DNA of 64,000 nt from CAVQDV01 sp963711375. Its GTDB lineage: Bacteria > Pseudomonadota > Gammaproteobacteria > Coxiellales > Coxiellaceae. Positions within the stretch are counted from its first letter, which is position 1. Every line of letters begins with the position of its first letter. Shown here piece by piece: positions 52,128-60,879 of this stretch. Below the pieces are notes generated by a model. The model saw nothing but the letters and a program-made list of their open reading frames with translations, did no database searches and had not been told where the DNA came from. The position numbers and the translations under genes are program-made. The DNA is taken from NCBI GenBank assembly GCA_963711375.1, contig CAVQDV010000002.1, positions 1-64,000 on the forward strand, given 5' to 3'.

Positions 52128-52283
52128 TAGCAATCGTCCCCCTGAGTTCATGTTCGGCCTCCTACCGTTTGCTACCTGAGAACTACGATAACATCGCTTC
52201 CACAAGTGGCTTTTTAAGGGGACATTTCTAAATGGCTGGAAGAGGACATTTCTACTTGGCCGCTACACGCAAAATTGTCATAC

Positions 52284-52312
52284 TTGACAATGACAATTAT
52301 ACAAACTAAATT
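52284..52312 (+). promoter_or_regulatory. Candidate thiamine operon promoter
   Basis: TTGACA at 52284-52289 and TAAATT at 52307-52312 are 17 bases apart, just upstream of the TPP riboswitch. The -35 shares its first base with the right-hand target duplication of the IS, so insertion left the promoter intact. Confidence 0.45.
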
Positions 52313-52321
52313 AGCTTAAAT

Positions 52322-52395
52322 TCACTAGGGGTGCCGCAAGGCTGAGATAGACCCTTTGAACCTGAACGGGGTAAGGCCTGCGGAGGGAATGTGAA
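52322..52395 (+). promoter_or_regulatory. TPP (thi-box) riboswitch
   Basis: CTAGGGGTGCCGCAAGGCTG followed by AGATAG, CCCTTTGAACCTGA, GGGGTAAGGCCTGCGGAGGG and AATGTGA matches the conserved THI element: the J3-2 CTGAGA, the CCTGA-loop and the closing GGGAA. It lies 70 bases upstream of the thiC start, controlling the thi operon in response to thiamine pyrophosphate. Confidence 0.95.
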
Positions 52396-52465
52396 GTCGC
52401 CAGATTTTTCCGGCTATTTTTACTTTTTTTCGCTCCTGCTCCGTAAAAATTATGGAGCGTTTCAC

Positions 52466-54116
52466 ATGTTGGTTGATCGATTTTTACAAGTGCCACTTAC
52501 TGGTTCTCAAAAAAAATATTTACACGGAAATCAGAATCCCGATCTTCGGATTGCCCTGCGAGAAATTTGCCTCAGTAATGGTCAATTTTTCGAGGTATAT
52601 GACACCTCTGGGGCTTATACCGATCCTTTAATTTCGATCGATATCAATCAGGGCCTTCCGAATATTCGTGCTGAATCGATTGCCTATTGCGAAGATACTG
52701 AACTTTATGTGGGCCGTGAAATTTTACCAAAAGATAATGGTTATCGAGAAAAGAAAAATCAGGATTTTCCGCAGGCATTGCAGCGCCAACCCAGGCGAGC
52801 GAAATCTAAAAAAGCCATAACCCAACTGCACTATGCAAAAGTTGGGATCATTACACCTGAGATGGAATACGTGGCAATTCGTGAAAAGCAAAGTCCAGAT
52901 TTTGTTCGACGGGAAATCGCAGAAGGCCGGGCCATTATTCCGGCGAATATTAATCATGTGGAGCTTGAGCCCATGATTATTGGCCGCCATTTTTTGACGA
53001 AAATTAATGCTAATATTGGAAATTCGCCGATAAATTCCTCGATTGAAGAAGAAGTTGAAAAATTGATTTGGGCCATTCGTTGGGGGGCTGATACCGTAAT
53101 GGATTTGTCAACGGGCAAAAATATTCACACAACTCGAGATTATATTGTTCGCAATTCCCCTGTTCCCATCGGGACGGTTCCACTTTATCAGGCCCTTGAA
53201 AAAGTGGATGGTATAGCGGAAAACTTAAATTGGGAAATTTTTCGGGACACGTTGATTGAGCAAGCTGAACAAGGAGTGGATTATTTTACGATTCATGCGG
53301 GTGTATTACTGCGTTATATTCAATTAACCACGAAACGCGTTACTGGAATTGTTTCTCGTGGCGGATCGATTATGGCTAAATGGTGTTTAACGCATCATCA
53401 AGAAAATTTTCTGTATACGCATTTTGAAGAAATTTGCGAAATTATGCGCGCTTATGATGTAAGTTTTTCATTGGGTGATGGATTACGTCCGGGATCCATT
53501 GCTGATGCAAATGATGAAGCCCAATTTGCCGAATTAAAAACGTTCGGTGAATTAACGCAAATTGCTTGGAATCAAGATGTGCAAGTCATGATAGAAGGAC
53601 CTGGCCATGTCCCCATGCATTTATTAAAAGAAAATATGGATAAGCAATTAGAACTCTGTTTTGAAGCGCCATTTTATACACTGGGGCCGCTCGCTACGGA
53701 TATTGCGCCTGGCTATGATCACATTACGAGTGCCATTGGTGCAGCCATGATGGGATGGTATGGTGTTGCACTCTTGTGCTATGTCACTCCCAAAGAACAT
53801 TTGGGTTTGCCGAATAAAGAGGATGTGAAACAGGGAATTATTGCCTATAAAATTGCGGCACATGCCGCCGATTTAGCGAAGGGACATCCTGAGGCACAAT
53901 GGCGCGATGATGCTTTATCTCAAGCTCGATTTGAATTTCGTTGGGAAGATCAGTTTAATTTATCCTTGGATCCCGATACGGCTCGTGCATCTTCATGATG
54001 AAACATTGCCGCAAGAATCCGCAAAAACCGCCGATTTTTGCTCTATGTGTGGGCCGAAATTTTGTTCGATGAAAATAAGTCACGACATACGTCAACGCGA
54101 AGTTCAAAAATTATGA
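52466..54116 (+). pseudogene. thiC: Phosphomethylpyrimidine synthase ThiC, frameshifted before the Fe-S motif
   Basis: ThiC makes HMP-P from AIR by radical SAM chemistry. The start at 52466 has GGAG eight bases upstream; longer GTG frames reach the riboswitch. The frame contains ARPRRAKSKKAITQLHYAKV-like and YVAIREKQSPDFVRREIAEG family blocks and ALLCYVTPKEHLGLPNKEDV near residue 435. It ends at TGA 53996-53998, but the family C-terminus (HDETLPQESAKTADFCSMCG then PKFCSMK) continues in another frame to TGA 54114-54116. One extra base lies in GCATCTTCATGAT (53987-53996). The lost part carries the essential CxxCxxxxC cluster. It may be a mutation, a sequencing error, or a programmed shift. Confidence 0.85.
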
Positions 54117-55180
54117 TGAAAGCCGGTATTATAGGCGATGGAATTATGGGCCAATTAATTGCATTTTCACTTGAAAATGCGGGATGGAAAGTTTCCTTAT
54201 TTGGTCTCGAAAATCCCAACAATTGTAGCCAAGCCGCAGCTGGATTACTCACACCGGTTTCAGAACAAGAAAAAAATGATTTATTAATATTTGAACTTGG
54301 CATGGAGTCGCTTAGTGTTCACTGGCCTACTATTCTAGAGAAATTAGGTGGGAAAATTTATTTCAAGCAATTGGGAAGCTTAATAGTGTCTCACCCTCGT
54401 GATCAAAACGATTTAAAACGGTTTTTGCGCCCAATAACTGAAAAACTGGATGCAAAAAATTATCAAGTATTGAATGAATCGGATATTCGCCAGCTTGAGC
54501 CAGATCTCTCAAATTTTCAGTCTGGTTTTTATTTTCCTTTTGAAGGTCAGATTGATAATCAAGAATTATTAAAAAAAATGGCAGAATATTTCGTAAAGAG
54601 GGATGTTAAATATACTAAAAGTACTGTGGTCAATGATGCGGTTTATTTGAAAGATAAATCCGGGACCTACAAGCATTTTGATTTTATGTTTGATTGTCGA
54701 GGGCTAGAGGCTCACGATATTTTTGAAAATCTCCGCGGTGTCCGAGGGGAATTAATTTGGTTGCATGCCCCGGGAGTTTCCATCAAGCGACCGATTCGAC
54801 TTTTGCATCCACGATACAATTTATACGTAGTTCCAAGGCCAAATAATATTTTCATTATCGGAGCGAGTGAAATTGAATCCGAGGATAATAGCCCAATTTC
54901 CGTACGCACAACACTCGAATTATTAACCGCCGCGTATTCCATCCACCCGGGTTTTCTCGAAGCCCGTATTCTAAAAACGCTTACACAGTGTCGACCGACT
55001 CTCAGCGACAACTTGCCGAAAATAAAATACGCCGATAATTGGCTTAGTATTAATGGATTGTATCGGCATGGTTTTTTAATAGCTCCTGCATTAGCCGCCG
55101 AGGCGATGCGCTGGATGCAATACGGAATATCGGGTGTTCATTATCCACAATTATTTCAACAGCAGGAGAACGTGGCGTGA
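54113..55180 (+). CDS. thiO: Glycine oxidase ThiO-like FAD protein
   Basis: A 355-residue DAO-family flavoprotein. The FAD Rossmann motif is AGIIGDGIMGQLIAF at the N-terminus, NNCSQAAAGLLTPVSEQEK follows, and the C-terminal region contains WLSINGLYRHGFLIAPALA. ThiO oxidises glycine to the imine used by ThiG; no ThiH is in the window, as expected for ThiO organisms. The start at 54113 overlaps the out-of-frame thiC end (ATGATG), so it is coupled to thiC; its stop overlaps the thiS start. Confidence 0.9.
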   Translation: MMKAGIIGDGIMGQLIAFSLENAGWKVSLFGLENPNNCSQAAAGLLTPVSEQEKNDLLIFELGMESLSVHWPTILEKLGGKIYFKQLGSLIVSHPRDQNDLKRFLRPITEKLDAKNYQVLNESDIRQLEPDLSNFQSGFYFPFEGQIDNQELLKKMAEYFVKRDVKYTKSTVVNDAVYLKDKSGTYKHFDFMFDCRGLEAHDIFENLRGVRGELIWLHAPGVSIKRPIRLLHPRYNLYVVPRPNNIFIIGASEIESEDNSPISVRTTLELLTAAYSIHPGFLEARILKTLTQCRPTLSDNLPKIKYADNWLSINGLYRHGFLIAPALAAEAMRWMQYGISGVHYPQLFQQQENVA

Positions 55181-55380
55181 TTTCAATAGAATTGAGCAAT
55201 AAAATACTTGAAATCTCAAATCATTCCTCGCTATTGGAGCTTCTCGAGCAACAGGGATTGAGTCACAACGCTTATGCCGTGGCACTCAATGGGCGATTTA
55301 TTCCGCTAGGGGATCATGGGAATACGATTTTGCAGCAGCATGATGTTATTGAGATTGTTGTTCCGATGCAGGGGGGATAA
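55177..55380 (+). CDS. thiS: Sulfur carrier protein ThiS
   Basis: A 67-residue ubiquitin-like carrier ending in the required Gly-Gly (VVPMQGG), which is thiocarboxylated by ThiF. It delivers sulfur to ThiG. The GTG start overlaps the thiO stop and has AGGAG six bases upstream. No thiF or thiI is in the window. Confidence 0.95.
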   Translation: MISIELSNKILEISNHSSLLELLEQQGLSHNAYAVALNGRFIPLGDHGNTILQQHDVIEIVVPMQGG

Positions 55381-55383
55381 ACG

Positions 55384-56172
55384 ATGTGGACACTAGCAGA
55401 CAAAAATATTAACAGTCGTTTCTTATTGGGGACTGCACAATATCCCTCCTTAGACATCCTGCGAAATTCTATTATTCACGCAGAAACGGATGTTATTACG
55501 CTTTCCCTGAAACGACAATCTCACCATGAAAAACGTGAAAATGTTTTTTGGAATGCTATAAAAAAATTAAACTGTCATCTGCTTCCGAACACGGCTGGTT
55601 GCCGCACAGCAGAGGAGGCCATCACCACCGCAGAAATGGCGCGTGAAATATTTCAAACCACTTGGATTAAATTAGAAGTCATTGGCGATGAATATAACCT
55701 TCAACCGGATCCTATTGAATTAATAAAAGCCTCGAAAATTCTGTGTGAAAAAGGCTTTACTGTCTTTCCTTATTGCACCGACGATTTAGTCCTCTGCCAA
55801 CGTTTACGGAATGTGGGCTGTAAAATATTAATGCCTTGGGCCTCACCGATTGGATCCGGTATGGGCCCTATTAATTTGCATGCATTAGAAACACTGCGCC
55901 ATCGTTTACCAGAAATCGTACTGATAATTGATGCCGGAATTGGAAAACCCTCTCATGCCACTCAAGTGATGGAATTGGGTTATGACGCTGTTTTACTGAA
56001 CAGCGCTGTTTCGCTGGCCCGTGATCCGGTTCAGATGGCCGGAGCCTTTCGTGATGGTATTCGTGCTGGCCGTGCCGCTTTTGAAGCCGGTATTATCCCG
56101 GAAAGAAATATGGCTCATCCTAGCACCACCTTATTAGACACTCCTTTTTGGCATCAAGAGAAAATAGTATGA
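55384..56172 (+). CDS. thiG: Thiazole synthase ThiG
   Basis: A 262-residue TIM barrel. FLLGTAQYPSLDIL, the catalytic Lys region WIKLEVIGDEYNLQPDP, CKILMPWASPIGSGMG and IIDAGIGKPSHATQVMELGY with DAVLLNSAVSLARDP are the family motifs. It makes the thiazole phosphate from DXP, dehydroglycine and ThiS thiocarboxylate. The stop overlaps the ThiD-ThiE start (ATGA). Confidence 0.95.
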   Translation: MWTLADKNINSRFLLGTAQYPSLDILRNSIIHAETDVITLSLKRQSHHEKRENVFWNAIKKLNCHLLPNTAGCRTAEEAITTAEMAREIFQTTWIKLEVIGDEYNLQPDPIELIKASKILCEKGFTVFPYCTDDLVLCQRLRNVGCKILMPWASPIGSGMGPINLHALETLRHRLPEIVLIIDAGIGKPSHATQVMELGYDAVLLNSAVSLARDPVQMAGAFRDGIRAGRAAFEAGIIPERNMAHPSTTLLDTPFWHQEKIV

Positions 56173-57668
56173 CAGCAAAAATCGCATGGACCATCGCAGG
56201 GTCAGATTCAGGAGGCTCAGCTGGCATCCAAAATGATGGGCTCACGTTTCATCATCTCGGCGTTCAGACCTGTTCGGTAATCAGTGCCATTACATCACAA
56301 AACATCGATGAAATTCGGAGTATTTTTTATTTGAATGCCGAAAGCATTGCCTCACAAATTCATGCACTCGCACAACAAATGCCACCAAATGCAATTAAAA
56401 TTGGGATGCTGGGAAATGCTCCGGCTATCAATATTCTCAATAATTTTTTGGAATCGTATACGGGTTACATCGTGTTAGATCCTTTGCTAGCGTCTTCCTC
56501 CGGGTGTAACTTATTTGAAGGGGATCTCGAGGATTATTTATCTGAGCTCAGGAAATTATTTAAATTCGTGGATGTGTTGACTCCCAATCTTAGCGAAGCT
56601 GAGAAAATATCTGGGCATTTTATTCAGTCGCATGACGATATGAAAAAAGCGGCAGAAATTATTTTATCGCTGGGTGCTAAAAGTATTTTGATAAAAGGAG
56701 GGCATTTTCAAGGCGATAAATTCAGCCAAGATTATTGGACAAATGGTTCAGATCACTTTTGGCTTTCGAAAGAACGTCTGAAAAAAAAGAATTGTCGAGG
56801 AACGGGCTGCGCACTTTCTTCTGCCATTGCGGCGAGCTTAGCGTTGGAATATGGTATCAAGGATTCCATAGTAATCGCGAAAATGTATGTTAACCGAGGA
56901 ATTCGTTTGTCGCATTCTGGAAGTACATTCTCCGCACAGTTTTTTCATGGTGGATGGCCAGAGGAACAACTAGATCTTCCCTACTTATCCCCGCATCCAA
57001 TTAAAAATTCACCTCATCAATTTAATTCACTGACTCATAAATCCATCGGGCTTTATCCCATTGTGGACAGCCTTGAATGGCTAAAGAAATTATTAGCGCT
57101 TGGTGTAAAAACGTTGCAATTACGAGTAAAAAATAAATTAAGCAACGCGTTGGAACAGGACATTATTGAAAGTATTCGACTCGCGAAAGAATATCAGGCC
57201 ATATTATTTATTAATGATTATTGGGAATTAGCCCTCAAACATGGTGCCTATGGCGTTCATTTAGGGCAGGGTGATTTGGTTCATGCAGATCTCAATAAAA
57301 TTCGAGAAGCCGGTTTACGTTTAGGACTGAGTACGCACTGCTATTATGAAGTGGCCCGAGCCCATGCCTTAAATCCCTCCTATATAGCCTGCGGCCCTAT
57401 TTTTTTCACCACAAGCAAAAAAATGCCATTTTTGCCACAAGGTGTTGAAAAACTCAGACGATGGCGACGAACATTAAATTACCCACTCGTGGCCATTGGT
57501 GGCATTAATTCGGAAAATTTGGATGAAATTCTCGAGACAAACGTCGATGGTATCGCAATAATGTCGGCCATTACTCAACATAAACAAGCAAATGAGATTA
57601 CAAAAAAATTCTTAAAACGGGTAAATGAGTCAATCTGTAAACAAAACGATGAGCGCTTCATTGAATAA
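56169..57668 (+). CDS. ThiD-ThiE fusion (HMP-P kinase and TMP synthase)
   Basis: A 499-residue bifunctional enzyme. Residues about 1-260 are ThiD: IAGSDSGGSAGIQNDG, VLDPLLASSSGCNLFE and CRGTGCALSSAIAASLALEY with the catalytic Cys-Gly region. Residues about 285-490 are ThiE: IGLYPIVDS, LQLRVKNKL, INDYWELALKHGAYGVHLGQ and GPIFFTTSKKM. It makes HMP-PP and joins it to the thiazole. Domain fusion replaces separate thiD and thiE. It starts at the ATG overlapping the thiG stop. Confidence 0.9.
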   Translation: MTAKIAWTIAGSDSGGSAGIQNDGLTFHHLGVQTCSVISAITSQNIDEIRSIFYLNAESIASQIHALAQQMPPNAIKIGMLGNAPAINILNNFLESYTGYIVLDPLLASSSGCNLFEGDLEDYLSELRKLFKFVDVLTPNLSEAEKISGHFIQSHDDMKKAAEIILSLGAKSILIKGGHFQGDKFSQDYWTNGSDHFWLSKERLKKKNCRGTGCALSSAIAASLALEYGIKDSIVIAKMYVNRGIRLSHSGSTFSAQFFHGGWPEEQLDLPYLSPHPIKNSPHQFNSLTHKSIGLYPIVDSLEWLKKLLALGVKTLQLRVKNKLSNALEQDIIESIRLAKEYQAILFINDYWELALKHGAYGVHLGQGDLVHADLNKIREAGLRLGLSTHCYYEVARAHALNPSYIACGPIFFTTSKKMPFLPQGVEKLRRWRRTLNYPLVAIGGINSENLDEILETNVDGIAIMSAITQHKQANEITKKFLKRVNESICKQNDERFIE

Positions 57669-57933
57669 CGCTTATTCTGAAAACCTATTCGCTTGGTAAA
57701 AACCATTTCTTTATTTTTCTCGATGGAAAATATTTCAAATATCATATTTTTATCGGGATTGTCTTGGAAGCAGACTTTTTTTGCAACTGGGCATGGCGCT
57801 TTTGGAAATCATCCTGAAATTGCTACCTACGATTGGCGTAAAATTTGCTGGAAGGACTGGAATACTGCAAAAATTAATGGTAATTTGTGACTACTCTGTA
57901 AGTAATATGCACAACAATATAAGGATTCAAATC
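57669..57933. other. Short gap between thiDE and the CitE cluster
   Basis: 265 bases. A 65-residue frame at 57693-57890 (containing IATYDWRKICWKDWNTAKIN) is aromatic-rich and may be a remnant or a small protein; it has no recognised family. TAATAT at 57902 may be part of a promoter for the CitE-led cluster. No terminator hairpin was clear after thiDE. Confidence 0.3.
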
Positions 57934-58794
57934 ATGTTAAATCCTAGAGCCATTCGTTCGATTATGTTTACCCCCGCTTTACGACTGGATCGTTTTCACC
58001 AGATTTTTGGATCTTTTTCTGATTTATGTCTATTGGATTGTGAAGACTCTGTAAGTGTGGTTGATAAAGAAGAGGCCAGAAAAAATCTTTATGTATATTT
58101 AGAACAATCAAAAGTAGTCAATAAACCCATGGGAGTGCGAGTTAATGGGCTGAATACGGCTGATGGTAAGGCCGATATATTGGCTCTAAAAAATTGCAGA
58201 AACCTACCAGACTATATTGTTATTCCTAAAGTTGAGACCGGACGAGATATTATTTCTGTTGTGGATGAGTTGGATTGTCGTGCAAGAGGTACTCAAATTA
58301 TCGCGTTAATAGAAAATATTAAAGGGGTACAAAATGTGGAAAAAATTGCAGCCGCTTCTCCTGATTTAGCGGCACTCATGTTTGGTGCTGCTGATTACAC
58401 TCGAAGTATTGAAGGAGAGATTTGCTGGGACACGCTTCTGTTTCCTAGAACGATGATTATTCATGCCGCTTGCAACAATAATATTGGTGCGATCGACACG
58501 CCGTATTTTGATATGCAAGACCTCGACGGTCTCAGAAATGATTGTAAGCGTGTCAAGAACTTGGGATTTACAGGACGTTGTGTAATACATCCCTCTCAAG
58601 TTTCCGTTATTAATGAAATGTTTTCATATTCATCCTTGGATCTTGAACAAGCAAAACGTATCGTAACGGCTGCGCGCTTAAATAAAGGCAATATTTGTCG
58701 CGTTGATGGAAAAATGGTAGGCACTGCTATTATTCAAAAAGCGTTTGATGTTTTGAAAAGTCATGAATTGGCTGAGCTCAATCACAATAATTAA
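57934..58794 (+). CDS. CitE/HpcH-HpaI-like lyase 1
   Basis: A 286-residue CitE-like protein. The start at 57934 has AAGGA eight bases upstream. SIMFTPALRLDRF, LCLLDCEDSVSVVDKEEARK (metal acids), IIALIENIKGVQNVEKIA, LAALMFGAADYTRS and CVIHPSQVSVINEMF are the family blocks. It may cleave or form acyl-CoA from a hydroxyacyl-CoA. Only 10 bases separate it from the next gene's start. It differs from both the operon copy at 9787 and the second copy at 59844. Confidence 0.8.
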   Translation: MLNPRAIRSIMFTPALRLDRFHQIFGSFSDLCLLDCEDSVSVVDKEEARKNLYVYLEQSKVVNKPMGVRVNGLNTADGKADILALKNCRNLPDYIVIPKVETGRDIISVVDELDCRARGTQIIALIENIKGVQNVEKIAAASPDLAALMFGAADYTRSIEGEICWDTLLFPRTMIIHAACNNNIGAIDTPYFDMQDLDGLRNDCKRVKNLGFTGRCVIHPSQVSVINEMFSYSSLDLEQAKRIVTAARLNKGNICRVDGKMVGTAIIQKAFDVLKSHELAELNHNN

Positions 58795-58804
58795 GGACGA
58801 TGAT

Positions 58805-59812
58805 ATGGGACAAATCACACAATCAATCATATACCAATCGCCTGGAGAAAACGGACAATTGCGTTCAATTCAGCATGAACTAGGCGATCTTCAAGATTCA
58901 GAGTTAATGATAAAAGTTTCTGCTGCTGGACTTAATAGAGCAGATCTTTTACAGAGACAGGGAATTTATAAAGTCCCTGCTGGAGAAACCGAAGTACCTG
59001 GAGTTGAGATTGTTGGTGTAGTGGTGGCAAGAGGCCTAGCCGCTAAAAATATAAATCTGGGTAGTCGAGTCTGCGGTGTAGTCAGTGGCGGCGGATTTTC
59101 AGAATATTGCGCATTAGATAGTAGAATGGCGATCAATGTTCCTAAAATATGGTCTGATATTGAGGGTGCCGCTTTTCCAGAAGCCGCATTAACTGCGAAT
59201 CAGGCATTAATTCATTTAGGAGAAGTAAAGTCTGGAGACCAAGTGGTGATTCATGCTGCTTCAAGTGGCGTGGGAACGATGCTGGTAACGATGGGAAAAG
59301 CGCTCGGTGCGAAGATTATTTGTACAACAACGTCTCAAAACAAAGTACAGCCACTCTATGACATAGGCGCAGATATTGTGATAGCTGGGAAAGGAGTGGA
59401 TTTTGCCGAATCTGTTTTAGAAATAACAGAAGGGAGAGGTGCTGATGTTGTGATAGATTTTTTAGCAGGCCATTATTTTAATAACAATGTACTGGCGCTT
59501 AAGGCCGGTGGTAGATTGGTTATGGCGGGTATTCTTGATGATCATCAAAGTCACGTAAATTGGATTCCTCTAATTAATAAACGAATCAGTGTTCATCCCC
59601 TTTCTCTCAGGATGAAACCCTTATCTGAAAAACGATTGGTGACCTCTAATTTTTTAAATCGATGGTGGGATGGCTGTGCTTATGGAAGACTTCGTCCGAT
59701 TATTCACGCTCAGTTTTCTGTATCTGATTTAGATGTTGCTCTGAAACAAATGTTAAAAAATCAACACGTAGGTAAAATAGTGATTACTATGCAAAAAGAA
59801 TGTAATTTCTAA
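58805..59812 (+). CDS. Zinc-free MDR quinone oxidoreductase/enoyl reductase-like
   Basis: A 335-residue MDR protein of the PIG3/QorA type without zinc ligands. AAGLNRADLLQRQGIYKVPA, PGVEIVGVV, FPEAALTANQALIHLGEVKS, VVIHAASSGVGTMLVTMGKA for NADPH binding and GADVVIDFLAGHYF are visible. It reduces an alpha,beta-unsaturated ketone, quinone or enoyl-CoA with NADPH. AGGA lies nine bases upstream of the chosen start. Confidence 0.85.
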   Translation: MGQITQSIIYQSPGENGQLRSIQHELGDLQDSELMIKVSAAGLNRADLLQRQGIYKVPAGETEVPGVEIVGVVVARGLAAKNINLGSRVCGVVSGGGFSEYCALDSRMAINVPKIWSDIEGAAFPEAALTANQALIHLGEVKSGDQVVIHAASSGVGTMLVTMGKALGAKIICTTTSQNKVQPLYDIGADIVIAGKGVDFAESVLEITEGRGADVVIDFLAGHYFNNNVLALKAGGRLVMAGILDDHQSHVNWIPLINKRISVHPLSLRMKPLSEKRLVTSNFLNRWWDGCAYGRLRPIIHAQFSVSDLDVALKQMLKNQHVGKIVITMQKECNF

Positions 59813-59843
59813 ATATGAATTTTTAAAAGATAGGCCGTGTTTC

Positions 59844-60857
59844 ATGCATCAATACAAACAATTTTTACTGGATAAATTACTTCTAAAAAGTAATAGCGCG
59901 ATCAATATTATTCCCGTTTGTGACCATTATGCTGGCACTGAGCGCTCAATACAAAAATCATTATTATTTCAGAATAAATTCGGGTCAGCTCTAGATCTTA
60001 CTCTCGATTTTGAAGATGGGAGTGCTATGGGTGATGAAGAATATCAGCGTACGTTGATAAATGACACTTTAAACAACCAACATAATATTCATGGGCGAGT
60101 TGGCGTCCGTATTCATAGTGTAGAAACACTTCATTGGCAGCTAGATGTGGACGCCGTAATAACTAAAAAAGGAAATTTACCAGCCTTTATTAATATACCC
60201 AAGGTACAAAGAATTGAAGAAATTAAAAAGGTCGATTTTTATATTAAGCAAAGATTATCAACTCATGGTCGAAAGTCAAATATCCCGATTCATATCATGT
60301 TGGAGGATGCACCGGCTATCTCTCGAGCTCATGATTTAGTAAATTGTGGCATGGTGGAATGCTGCAGTTTTGGTTTGTTAGATTTTGTGAGTTCCTTCGG
60401 AGGAGCAATTCCTGCCAGTGCCATGCACAGCCCAGCTCAATTTGAACATCCACTGGTAAGGGAAGCCAAAATTAAACTTGCTTTTGCTTGTCATGCAGCT
60501 GGTGTGATACCCTCTCATTCGATAACAGTCGATATCGGGGATCCAGAGCAGGCCTATCAGGATGCGCGCCGAGCTCGAGAAGAATTCGGGTATTTGAGAA
60601 TGTGGAGTATTCACCCCTCTCAAATTGAGCCAATTATTAGTGCTTTTCAATATAGCCAAGAGGAACTTGAAGAAGCGATAGTAATTTTGGAGCAGGCTTT
60701 AAAAATAAATCTAGCGCCGATTCTGTTTAAAGGAAAAATGCATGATAGAGCATCATATCGTTTCTTTTGGATAAAAATTCGAAGAGCTTTATTAAATGAA
60801 GATGCATTTTCAAAGGAACTAGAACGGTTATTAGAAAAATTATTAATATTAAATTAA
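59844..60857 (+). CDS. CitE/HpcH-HpaI-like lyase 2 (divergent group)
   Basis: A 337-residue member of a distinct CitE-like branch. LDLTLDFEDGSAMGDEEYQR holds the metal acids, IPIHIMLEDAPAISRAHDLV the catalytic-base region, ECCSFGLLDFVSSFGGAIP the CoA-pocket loop and RMWSIHPSQIEPIISAF the C-terminal motif. Such L-malyl/beta-methylmalyl-CoA lyase-like forms act on CoA esters. Two CitE branches in one cluster suggest two lyase or condensation steps. Confidence 0.75.
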   Translation: MHQYKQFLLDKLLLKSNSAINIIPVCDHYAGTERSIQKSLLFQNKFGSALDLTLDFEDGSAMGDEEYQRTLINDTLNNQHNIHGRVGVRIHSVETLHWQLDVDAVITKKGNLPAFINIPKVQRIEEIKKVDFYIKQRLSTHGRKSNIPIHIMLEDAPAISRAHDLVNCGMVECCSFGLLDFVSSFGGAIPASAMHSPAQFEHPLVREAKIKLAFACHAAGVIPSHSITVDIGDPEQAYQDARRAREEFGYLRMWSIHPSQIEPIISAFQYSQEELEEAIVILEQALKINLAPILFKGKMHDRASYRFFWIKIRRALLNEDAFSKELERLLEKLLILN

Positions 60858-60879
60858 TTATTGAAACACCGAATATGAA

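Larger units (their letters stand above)
50507..52268 (-). mobile_element. Complete ISNCY-like insertion sequence with 16-bp target duplication
   Basis: A 1762-bp element flanked by identical GCAAAATTGTCATACT at 50491-50506 and 52269-52284. The ends share TAGAAATGTCCTC (left at 50519-50532, right inverted), each end with two repeats of CCAYTTAGAAATGTCC. It carries one transposase gene on the minus strand. The duplication length, double-repeat ends and transposase agree with the IS1202/ISNCY group, which makes unusually long target duplications. Confidence 0.8.
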
